DNA of 34,699 bases from positions 1-34,699 of the forward strand of contig JAILJO010000047.1 in the NCBI GenBank assembly GCA_024694675.1. Direction: 5' to 3'. A program made the translations under genes and the position numbers. Origin of the DNA: Bacteroidales bacterium (GTDB lineage: Bacteria > Bacteroidota > Bacteroidia > Bacteroidales > UBA932). The notes beneath the pieces are model-generated. The model had not been told where the DNA came from. It did no database searches and saw only the letters and a program-made list of their open reading frames with translations. Positions 5,879 to 12,679 of this stretch are shown piece by piece (the first letter of the stretch is position 1; each line of letters begins with the position of its first letter).

Positions 5879-6044
5879 CTACATAAGTGCTTGATATTCA
5901 GCATTACCGCACATTGTGCAGGCATTGGAATGAACATTAAAAAAAACCAATGGTCTGCACATTTTTGCACATTTTTGCACATTTTTTGGCAAAAAGTACT
6001 GCATATTTTCTGCATGTAGTGCGGGCCGCAAACACTAAAGCACT

Positions 6045-7274
6045 ATGATCACCACAAGACTCTACCTGGACACCCGGCAAAGCGCCGACCAGGAAGCACC
6101 GGCCCCCTTGAAACTTTCCATCTATTGGGACAAGGCCGAATCGTATCTGTTTACCGGCATCAAGCTGCCCCCCTCTCAATGGGACAAGAAAATGCGCCTT
6201 GCAAAGGACAAGGCCGTTCAGGTCTCAATATCTCGATTCAAAGTCAAGGTCGATACCCTCCTGGACGAGTGGCAGGAGGCCGGAAAGTTGGACGGCCTCA
6301 ACGCCTCAGAGATCCGGAGGAGGGTAGGGATGGAGTTGTCGCCGGATAAGGTCCGGAAGCAGCGCTTCCTTGCTTGGCTGCAGCAGTTCGGGTCCACCAG
6401 AAAGAAGCCGCGGACGAGGGAGATCTATCAGGCCACCGTAGACCGCATCAAGGCATTTGACCCTGGCGCCGAATTCCTGACCTTTGAGGATATCACCTTT
6501 GCCTGGCTGGACCGCTTTGACACCTTCCTTGCCCAGACAGCGCCCAAGAAGAATTCCCGCAACATCCACTTCCGCAACATCAAGGCCGCCTTTAAGAATG
6601 CGATGAAGAATGGCGTGACTACCTCATATCCTTTCTTCCAGTTCGAGATCCACCCGGAGCCCACGGACAAGAGAGACCTCACCGTTAACCAGATCCGGAA
6701 GCTGTTCAATGCCGAGGTGGAGCCCTGGCAGCAGAAATACGTGGACTTCTTCAAGATTTCCTTCATGCTCATCGCCATCAATACGGAGGATCTGATTCAC
6801 GCCACCGAAATCAATGACGGCCGCCTGGAGTATATTCGTGCTAAGACAGGCAAACCCTACAGTATCAAGGTTGAGCCGGAGTGTATGGAACTGATAGAGA
6901 AGTACCGTGGTGAGAAGTATCTCCTCAACATCCTGGACACATATTCCTGCACCCACAACTGGACCTCCCGGGTTGATAAGGCCCTCCACGAGATTTGCGA
7001 AAAGATTGACCTTCCCAAGAGGACTACGATGTATTGGGCCCGCCATAGTTGGAACACGATAGCCCAAAACGAGCTCGACATTCCTCAAGAGATCGCAGCT
7101 CGCGCACTCGGTCACGGAAAGAAGACCGTTAACGACATATACCTCAACTTCGACATCACAAAGATTGACCGCGCCAACCGTCAGGTGCTGGATTACATTC
7201 TCTATGACAAGAAGGCGGAGAATGTGTATGACCTCATCAAGCAGCTGAATGAGAAGATTGCCAAGCTGGCATGA
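6045..7274 (+). CDS. int: Tyrosine-recombinase integrase (Bacteroidetes phage type)
   Basis: This 409-aa protein has an arm-binding N-terminal domain (TRLYLDTR..., about 1-95), a SAM-like core-binding domain (about 105-210) and a catalytic domain from about 220. Box II is seen as YWARHSWNTIAQ (His/Arg), followed by ALGHGKKTV and the nucleophile Tyr in NDIYLNFD. The first catalytic Arg of the classical family is not evident: the usual region reads INTEDLIHATEI, as in many Bacteroidetes integrases. It lies directly downstream of the attP-like region, so it is the integrase for the tRNA-Ser site. Confidence 0.93.
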   Translation: MITTRLYLDTRQSADQEAPAPLKLSIYWDKAESYLFTGIKLPPSQWDKKMRLAKDKAVQVSISRFKVKVDTLLDEWQEAGKLDGLNASEIRRRVGMELSPDKVRKQRFLAWLQQFGSTRKKPRTREIYQATVDRIKAFDPGAEFLTFEDITFAWLDRFDTFLAQTAPKKNSRNIHFRNIKAAFKNAMKNGVTTSYPFFQFEIHPEPTDKRDLTVNQIRKLFNAEVEPWQQKYVDFFKISFMLIAINTEDLIHATEINDGRLEYIRAKTGKPYSIKVEPECMELIEKYRGEKYLLNILDTYSCTHNWTSRVDKALHEICEKIDLPKRTTMYWARHSWNTIAQNELDIPQEIAARALGHGKKTVNDIYLNFDITKIDRANRQVLDYILYDKKAENVYDLIKQLNEKIAKLA

Positions 7275-7280
7275 TTCATA

Positions 7281-7314
7281 GAAAAAGCCGCCGGCATCCA
7301 TAGGATTTCCGGCG
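7281..7314 (-). terminator. Intrinsic terminator for the late/DGR operon
   Basis: A hairpin with a 6-bp GC stem CGCCGG/CCGGCG, extended by ATCC/GGAT, is followed on the minus strand by CTTTTTC. It lies about 90 bp after the last minus-strand gene (7405-7767) and converges on the integrase end, so it should stop late transcription before the lysogeny block. Confidence 0.65.
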
Positions 7315-7355
7315 ACTCCATAAATTTGCCCGATTGGAAATAAAATGGCGTTTTA

Positions 7356-7406
7356 CGGCAATTTTATGTCAAATATCGGCAATTTTGATGCATAAGACGG
7401 CAATTT
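7356..7406. repeat. Three phased CGGCAATTT iterons, 21-bp spacing
   Basis: The 9-mer CGGCAATTT occurs at 7356, 7377 and 7398, exactly 21 bp apart (two helical turns). The intervening bases differ, so the spacing rather than the whole unit is conserved. The third copy overlaps the stop codon of the 120-aa gene. Such phasing suggests a cooperative protein-binding site; the protein is unknown. Confidence 0.6.
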
Positions 7407-7767
7407 ATACCGTTTCTCCAAGAATTTCCAGAGCTCTCGTCTTGGCGGCCTCGGCGAAGTCGTTGAAGTCACTGAACTCCGACGACTCGTCACCGGCGAG
7501 CTTGTGGCGGAAGATAGCCTCCGCCTCGTCCTGGGAATACCGGCTGCGGACGATGGCGTTCACGATGACCGCCTTGGTCACGGCCTCCTCAGCCTCAACC
7601 TCGGTGCGCTGGTAGCTGAAAATAGGATAGGAATCTTGAGTCTCCTCACCGGTGACCTCGTCCTTATGAGGAACGGTCTCCACGGACTCCTGCTCGTCAA
7701 AGTAGACGTAGACCTTACCGCCGACCCTGTCGACGGTTTTCTTTTCGGTAAATGTAAATCTTTCCAT
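7405..7767 (-). CDS. Hypothetical protein downstream of DGR reverse transcriptase, 120 aa
   Basis: An acidic, soluble protein with a beta-rich N-terminal half (KVYVYFDEQ...) and a helical C-terminal half (EAEEAVTKAVIVNAIVRSRYSQ...). The start lies 4 bp after the reverse transcriptase stop, so it is the last gene of the tail/DGR operon before the terminator. I cannot place it in a named family. A tail-associated role or a DGR accessory role are both possible; neither is shown by the sequence. Confidence 0.65.
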   Translation of the reverse strand: MERFTFTEKKTVDRVGGKVYVYFDEQESVETVPHKDEVTGEETQDSYPIFSYQRTEVEAEEAVTKAVIVNAIVRSRYSQDEAEAIFRHKLAGDESSEFSDFNDFAEAAKTRALEILGETV

Positions 7768-7771
7768 AGTA

Positions 7772-8944
7772 TTATTGGGGTTTAATGATTGCCTTTGTTA
7801 AGTCCGCCCTAAACTGAAAGAGGCGCCTGATATGCCCAGCCTCCATGATGGTGGGCAACGTGGCCCGGTACTCATCGAAATGCGACAGGTATCCAAGCCT
7901 TGAATTGAGTATCGAGAGAGCCCTGTCGATATCAACCGCCTTTCCCGCCGCAATGGCGGCGTCGAGCTCCCTGATGTAGATGCGAAACCTCTCCATGGAA
8001 TCATTCTTCGCATGACGGCGGTATGGTTTAATAACAGCACCAAGGAAGAAAGCCGGTTCTCTGGTACTGGTTATAGTAGTCTTGTTGGGATGGAGTCGTA
8101 GACTGAGTTCTCGGTCCAGGAATTCCCCGGCTCTTTCACGGCATTCCTCCAGATACCGGTAAGACCGATGCATGGCCTTACTGTCATCCACGTATCGGAC
8201 ATAATTCTTTATATGCAGAGACCTCTTCATAAACTGGTCGAAGGGGTTGAGGTAGATATTGCTGAAGAGTTGGTTTATCACATCTCCTATGGGAATACCT
8301 ACGCCCTGGGGCTGGAACCGTAGCGACTTCTCCGGGAGAACCAGCTGGATTCTCCCCGGATCTCCGTAGTAAACACATCCTTCCAAGGGGTCTCGTGAAA
8401 GGAAGGTGAAGATGAGATAGTCCGCGAATTCATAGTCTATCTCGTCAGGGAAGAGCTGGCGGTGTTTCCCAAGAGTCTCCCATGTGATATCGTACAGTTT
8501 CCCCCTGACGATAGACATGAAGTAGCCGGTGATATCAAGGTTGAGGATGTAGGCCTCATGGCGCCAGTTATCGGTCACGCTCCGAAGATGATGCTCGAAG
8601 CGCTCTATCCCGACAAGCGTCCCCTTACCGACCCTGCAGGAAAAGCTGTCATCTATGAAGTAGCGCTCGAAGATGGGCGCTATCATCATGAAGAGGACAT
8701 GGCTCACCACCCTGTCGCGGAATTGTGGGGCGAAGACTTCTCTTACGGTGGGGTTCAAGTTAACAAACCACTCCAGCGGTTGAGGCTTCCTCCGGCCTTC
8801 GTATAGTTCAGTGGAGAGCTCTTTCAGATTCTCCTCAAGGTGCATCTCAAACTCGAGCTGGGCAAGGGTCCCCCTCTCCTGCTTTCTGGCCTTGAAGTAA
8901 GCAAGGGTCGACAGCTCGTGTATTTGCCTGAAGGTGTATCTCAT
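7772..8944 (-). CDS. DGR reverse transcriptase
   Basis: A 390-aa reverse transcriptase from the Met at MRYTFRQIH. RT motifs in order: REVFAPQFRDRVV (69-80); FIDDSFSCRVGKGT (96-109); motif A ILNLDITGYFMSI (133-145) with catalytic D137; motif B GIPIGDVINQLFSN (216-229); motif C YVRYVDDS (248-255) with the catalytic DD; and LHPNKTTI (284-291). Motif B is the DGR form IGxxx(S)Q but has NQ in place of SQ. With Avd it would make mutagenised cDNA from the TR RNA. The track ORF extends upstream to 9460 in frame through the TR; the start at 8944 was chosen because it follows TR directly and gives the usual DGR RT length. Confidence 0.95.
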   Translation of the reverse strand: MRYTFRQIHELSTLAYFKARKQERGTLAQLEFEMHLEENLKELSTELYEGRRKPQPLEWFVNLNPTVREVFAPQFRDRVVSHVLFMMIAPIFERYFIDDSFSCRVGKGTLVGIERFEHHLRSVTDNWRHEAYILNLDITGYFMSIVRGKLYDITWETLGKHRQLFPDEIDYEFADYLIFTFLSRDPLEGCVYYGDPGRIQLVLPEKSLRFQPQGVGIPIGDVINQLFSNIYLNPFDQFMKRSLHIKNYVRYVDDSKAMHRSYRYLEECRERAGEFLDRELSLRLHPNKTTITSTREPAFFLGAVIKPYRRHAKNDSMERFRIYIRELDAAIAAGKAVDIDRALSILNSRLGYLSHFDEYRATLPTIMEAGHIRRLFQFRADLTKAIIKPQ

Positions 8945-8976
8945 CTGTAAAAAAGAATCCAGGTGCCTTTCCGATG

Positions 8977-9158
8977 CTCGGACGGGCCACACCCCGAAAC
9001 CGTTCGCGCGGTTGTTGTTGTTCAGCGGGTTCACGTTGCCGGAATTGAAGTTCAAGTTCCGGGCGTTCGTCTGCGAGTTCGGCGCAAACGCCCACCAGTT
9101 GCCGTTGCTCCCGACATTGTTCAAGCCACCGGAGGTGCGATTCCGGTTGCCGGAGGCC
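8977..9158 (-). repeat. DGR template repeat (TR)
   Basis: 182 bp aligning without gaps to VR1 (9981-10162), and its first 107 bp (8977-9083) to VR2 (3304-3410). Read on minus it is rich in AAC/AAT codons, so adenine mutagenesis changes surface residues without creating stops. The last 26 bp in sense direction (8977-9002) are identical in TR and both VRs and are nearly adenine-free, as expected for the IMH/IMH* part. Beyond CCGAG the TR flank (CATCGG...) differs from the VR flank (AATAAT...). It lies between avd and the RT gene, 32 bp before the RT start. Confidence 0.97.
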
Positions 9159-9359
9159 TGCCTGTTGAGCGGTCCGTTTGCTGAGTGCGAGGCCGGGAGC
9201 GCATAGCTGACGGCCATACAAACTTCCAGGGCCAGAAAAAGACACAGCCCCTTCTGGAATATCCCACGGAGCCAGATGCGCCATTGTGGGGTAGACCGCT
9301 GAATTGGAAAGGTCTGCACGGACGGTTGCGAATGACCGCAGGACCGCTCCGTTCTCTGC
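9159..9359 (-). ncRNA. DGR RNA 5' leader between avd and TR
   Basis: There is no independent gene. The interval is part of the avd-TR-RT transcript that serves as DGR RNA. In the RT frame it is open and encodes a signal-peptide-like hydrophobic stretch (KGLCLFLALEVCMAVS), probably a relic of an ancestral target gene or chance. The exact 5' end of the DGR RNA cannot be seen. Confidence 0.5.
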
Positions 9360-9764
9360 CTATTTAGCACCTGGATTGTCATCTTTATTGTTATGTATTT
9401 CGGACGATTTCCAAAGGTCCAGCTGGCGCATGACGTCAGCTTCAAGGTCACAAACAGCATGAAAGCCGGATGGTTTCATTCCGCCGGCATCGCTGACTAC
9501 TCTCGCAACGACGCAAACCCTCCGCATTATCCGGCGAGCCTCGTCAATAAACGCTCTTCTTTCCCGGCTGCCGGCAATCTCCTGATCGGCAAAGGCAATG
9601 TTCACCATTACCTCCATTATAAGCCCTATGGCATCCGCAACCATTCCGTATTTAATGGCGCGGGGCGCCTTGGCGGTGCTCGCCTGGTACTGCAGTAGGA
9701 GAAGCCTGGCGCGGTGGTAAACCGGAGGCATTTTCTGCATCCATGATTTACTTCTCCGCGCCAT
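9360..9764 (-). CDS. avd: DGR accessory variability determinant (Avd)
   Basis: A 134-aa, largely helical, basic protein of the size and place of Bordetella phage Avd (128 aa), a four-helix-bundle pentamer that binds nucleic acid and partners the DGR RT. Helices visible: about 13-28, 33-63 (RAIKYGMVADAIGLIMEVMVN), 65-92 (RRAFIDEARRIMRRV) and 101-122. It sits between the target gene and the TR, the classic order target-avd-TR-RT. The start at 9764 overlaps the 54-aa ORF by 17 bp; a later Met (WMQKMPP) is a possible alternative start. Confidence 0.85.
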   Translation of the reverse strand: MARRSKSWMQKMPPVYHRARLLLLQYQASTAKAPRAIKYGMVADAIGLIMEVMVNIAFADQEIAGSRERRAFIDEARRIMRRVCVVARVVSDAGGMKPSGFHAVCDLEADVMRQLDLWKSSEIHNNKDDNPGAK

Positions 9765-9912
9765 CCTTCTTCTCCTTCAGCTGCCGCAAAAAGTCCATGC
9801 ATTCCATGGGCGTCTTCCCCGCAAGGTCAAACTCCCTGAGGGCCCGGCGAAGCTCTCCTTCGCACAGGCCCACGCAAATGACGGACTTTTTGACTATTAT
9901 TTTGGTTCCCAT
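9748..9912 (-). CDS. 54-aa ORF between DGR target and avd
   Basis: Too short for the ORF track. It runs from an ATG at 9912 to a TAA at 9748, starting MGTKIIVKKSVICVG and ending QLKEKKDGAEK. A short beta-like N-terminus is followed by helices rich in Glu/Arg/Leu. It lies 20 bp after the DGR hairpin, and its end overlaps the avd start by 17 bp, suggesting translational coupling with avd. Codon use resembles its neighbours. It may be an additional DGR or tail accessory protein; no family is recognised. Confidence 0.6.
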   Translation of the reverse strand: MGTKIIVKKSVICVGLCEGELRRALREFDLAGKTPMECMDFLRQLKEKKDGAEK

Positions 9913-9931
9913 TTTGCCGAACACTTTGGAA

Positions 9932-9958
9932 GTGTCGCCTCCTCAGACGAGGCGACAC
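9932..9958 (-). promoter_or_regulatory. DGR target-recognition hairpin after VR1
   Basis: The same 10-bp-stem, 7-nt-loop inverted repeat as at 3255-3281, at the same distance (17 bp) from the stop codon of the variable gene. No T run follows it on the minus strand here, so it is not a good terminator, which favours the retrohoming role known from BPP-1. Confidence 0.85.
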
Positions 9959-9975
9959 GTTTCAGGTATTAAATA

Positions 9976-12636
9976 TTATTCTCGGACGGGCCACACCCCG
10001 AAACCGAGCGCGCGGTAGTTGTCGTTCAGCGGGTGCACGTAGCCGGAACCGAAGAGCAAGCCCCGGGCGCTCGTCTGCGAGCTCGGCGCAAACGCCCACC
10101 AGTAGCCGCCGCTCCCGACACTGTACAAGCCACCGGAGGTGCGATTCCGGTAGCCGGAGGCCGGGAAGAAGATGCCCTCGGTGTCGCCGGAGTTCTTCTT
10201 GAACTTCCAACCTGCGTCGAAGCTGCCAATGACATTGAACTGCTCCGCCGTGGAGGTGTTGGAGCCCGTTGAGGTGAAGCCGGTGGCGAAGCGGCCAGCG
10301 GGGACGGACCATCCGTTCGGTGTAGGATCGTAGATGGTCTTGATGTGCGTGGCCTGGTCGTCCGCGAGAGAGCTGGAAGTTGTCTCAGCGGCGTTCCAGA
10401 AGTTATTGAACCAGGCAAGGTTATTCCAGTTGTAGTTCGTGGCGTCATACTCAAGGAAGAACTTGTCCGGCATCTTGATGGCGTTTGCCACCGAGCGGAC
10501 AGTCCCGCCAGCATCAGAGTCATCGGCTACACCGTAAGTCCCGATAGAGACGGAGTTGCCGGAAATGTCGTAGAGTGTCATGGCGCTCGTAGAGTTATAC
10601 GCCGCTGCGTATCCCAGCAGATCCTTACGACCCCACTGGAAGAAAGGTACCACATAACGCGTGTGATCTACGTTCCAGATGGCGCCGAAAGGTACGCCCA
10701 TGAGATTGTACTTCACGCCAGTGTAGTTAGTGATGACGACCGGCTCGATATCGTCAACGGTCATCCATATTGCCCAGCTCCACATGATGTCACCATTCTC
10801 ATCCTTGACGCAGAGGACGGCGGTGCCGTTCGTTGCAGGGACGGAAGCGACGGTGAAGGTGAGATATTTGCAGTCGACGCCCTCGCTGATTCCAACGCTG
10901 GAGATCATACCTTGGGCGGTCTGCCACAGAAGGGCTGCAGAACCGGCTGCGCATCCGGCGTTCTTCTCGATATACGGAGACTCGATTGCGTTCCCGAGAT
11001 GGTTGACGAAGTCCGCCGTATAGGTACTTCCCTGGCGCGTGTACGCCTTGGCATTCACCTCGCCCTTGTCGATACCGTTACCGTAGACCAGGGGAATACG
11101 ATAGACGCCGGCATTGCGGACGATATAGGAGTTCGCCGTGGACCTGAGAAGGAGCGGCTTGCCGGTCTTGGAATCAATGAAGGACAGATCCTGACCGAAG
11201 GCGTTGGATTCGAGGGCACGGATGTGCTCCGTGTTATCGGCAATGGCCTCCTCAAGCGGTTCCATCTTCTTGTCGATACCGCCGTTGACCAGGGCTGCGA
11301 CCGTGTCGGGGTAACCCTGCGCATAGCGCATGGTGACATCAGCGCTGCCAATAACGCCGTCGAGGTAGACGAGACCCCAGTCTTCGATAGCCATCTGGGT
11401 ATCCAGGGTTACGAGACCGGTGACGACGGTCGCCAGCTCATAATAGAGATACTCGCTGGTTGCAGTGGCACTCTCGTCGGTATAGGAGACTGTCGTACCC
11501 TCAACCGCGAGGGAGAGGTTACCGCATTTGACAACGCTACCGGGCTTCATGCCGGAGATGGTAGCCTGGTGGGTGTAGGTCTGCGTCTCGCCTTCCTCAA
11601 CCTCATCGGGAGTGGTCGTCCATGTGGGAGCAACCCTGTCGCAAGCGCGGGTCCACATTACCTGGGTTGAAGAGTAGCGCTCGAGGAAGTCCACGGAATT
11701 GCCTACCACAAGCAGCTTGCCGAAGGCGTGGACCGTGTTAATGATGCTGGAGAGGGAGACGCTTGAACCAGCGTCACCGGCGGCGTCAGGGGCAATATAC
11801 TCGTCGTAACGACGGCTCCAGCCGATATGGGCGCAGGTGGTGCCATAGGTGATGCCGCTCACGATGAGATAGCCGATGCCGGTGGGGTTATAGAACCGGT
11901 ATCCGTTGGAGTTGGTGTAAGGGCACTCAACGCCATCGCTCACCGATTCGGGTACTCCGGAGGACAGGGCCTTGAACCTCACGGTGGGGGTAAGGTTTTC
12001 ACCGGCAGAGTTGGTGAAGAGGATGCCATTGGGCTTCTCTGCAGAACCGAAGGCTCCGAAAGGAAGGGCGGGTACCAGGAAATAGTAACCGTCACCCACG
12101 GAGGCAGCGTTACGTAGAAGGTTAAAGCCCGATGCCCTCAGGGCGCTCGCATAGAACGTTTCCTTGGGGACGAGGCCGATGAGGATGGCTCCGGCGGAGC
12201 TGTCGATGGAGTTATCTCCAGCGGTAGTCTGGACCTGCTCGCTGAAGGTATCCTCAACAGAGAGATTCCCTCGGTCATTCCAGGATGTGAGATTGTCAGC
12301 CAGAGCGGCGGTGACCCCTCCGTTCTCGATAGCGGCCTTCAGTTCTCCGATGGCTTCCTCGAGGCTGTATTCCTCAACCTCGGCAGAATTCCAGTCTCCG
12401 GCAGCATGATCGGCGATAAACTTCCAGAGCTTGCGGTCGTAGAAGACCTTGTCCCCGACGCTGTAGGCCGAGACGGTAGTGAATGCAGGGTAGCCGAGTG
12501 CGTTGCGCTCTACAAGCACCTGCAGGGAGGCGGACAAACCCCGGTTGCGGGCCTCGTCAAGCACCGCGGCAGAGCAGGTATTCGGGGCGATCTTATTGCC
12601 CTGATAGTCCTTCAAGTTTCCTTGTCTTGTACTCAT
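9976..12636 (-). CDS. DGR-diversified tail protein (main target, receptor-binding)
   Basis: An 886-aa protein. Near residues 55-85 it has a carbohydrate-binding-module-like motif (YSVGDKVFYDRKLWKFIADH), followed by a long beta-rich body. The C-terminal domain reads like a C-type-lectin/FISUMP fold (about residues 690-886: FFLEYDATNYNWNNLAWFN ... GWSVPAGRF ... GIFFPASGYRNRTSGGL). The last 60 residues are VR1; 15 Asn positions of the template are replaced by Y, S, G, L, H or D. It follows the Ala-rich fibre gene, so it should be the tail tip or receptor-binding protein whose variation changes host range. Confidence 0.93.
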   Translation of the reverse strand: MSTRQGNLKDYQGNKIAPNTCSAAVLDEARNRGLSASLQVLVERNALGYPAFTTVSAYSVGDKVFYDRKLWKFIADHAAGDWNSAEVEEYSLEEAIGELKAAIENGGVTAALADNLTSWNDRGNLSVEDTFSEQVQTTAGDNSIDSSAGAILIGLVPKETFYASALRASGFNLLRNAASVGDGYYFLVPALPFGAFGSAEKPNGILFTNSAGENLTPTVRFKALSSGVPESVSDGVECPYTNSNGYRFYNPTGIGYLIVSGITYGTTCAHIGWSRRYDEYIAPDAAGDAGSSVSLSSIINTVHAFGKLLVVGNSVDFLERYSSTQVMWTRACDRVAPTWTTTPDEVEEGETQTYTHQATISGMKPGSVVKCGNLSLAVEGTTVSYTDESATATSEYLYYELATVVTGLVTLDTQMAIEDWGLVYLDGVIGSADVTMRYAQGYPDTVAALVNGGIDKKMEPLEEAIADNTEHIRALESNAFGQDLSFIDSKTGKPLLLRSTANSYIVRNAGVYRIPLVYGNGIDKGEVNAKAYTRQGSTYTADFVNHLGNAIESPYIEKNAGCAAGSAALLWQTAQGMISSVGISEGVDCKYLTFTVASVPATNGTAVLCVKDENGDIMWSWAIWMTVDDIEPVVITNYTGVKYNLMGVPFGAIWNVDHTRYVVPFFQWGRKDLLGYAAAYNSTSAMTLYDISGNSVSIGTYGVADDSDAGGTVRSVANAIKMPDKFFLEYDATNYNWNNLAWFNNFWNAAETTSSSLADDQATHIKTIYDPTPNGWSVPAGRFATGFTSTGSNTSTAEQFNVIGSFDAGWKFKKNSGDTEGIFFPASGYRNRTSGGLYSVGSGGYWWAFAPSSQTSARGLLFGSGYVHPLNDNYRALGFGVWPVRE
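9981..10162 (-). repeat. DGR variable region VR1
   Basis: Gap-free 182-bp match to TR at an offset of 1004, with 20 substitutions, all at template adenines (T on plus); replacements are to T, G and C. The match ends abruptly at the upstream side (GGCCTCCGG), where the target gene diverges from the TR leader. Confidence 0.97.
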
Positions 12637-12679
12637 ATTTTTAACGTTAAAAAGGTAAATGTCTTATGTCTTTTTCCCC

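Larger units (their letters stand above)
5742..6015. other. attP-like region (integrase arm-type repeats around a tRNA core)
   Basis: A 17-bp direct repeat CTGCATATTTTCTGCAT occurs at 5742-5758 and 5999-6015, flanking the tRNA-Ser fragment. Between the tRNA fragment and the integrase there are three perfect copies of TGCACATTTT in a row (5956-5985) with exact 10-bp period. The layout of outer arm sites around a tRNA-derived core, ending 29 bp before the integrase start, is that of a tyrosine-recombinase attP. No gene lies in 5712-6044. Confidence 0.75.

Noticed and set aside
8847-9284. 145-aa ORF and several plus-strand ORFs over the TR
   Set aside because: They are shadow frames of the TR and RT gene; adenine mutagenesis and the VR alignment define the coding frame.
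9932-9958. VR1 hairpin as an intrinsic terminator
   Set aside because: No T run follows on the minus strand, and the same block is copied behind VR2 at the same distance, which fits a DGR recognition element better.
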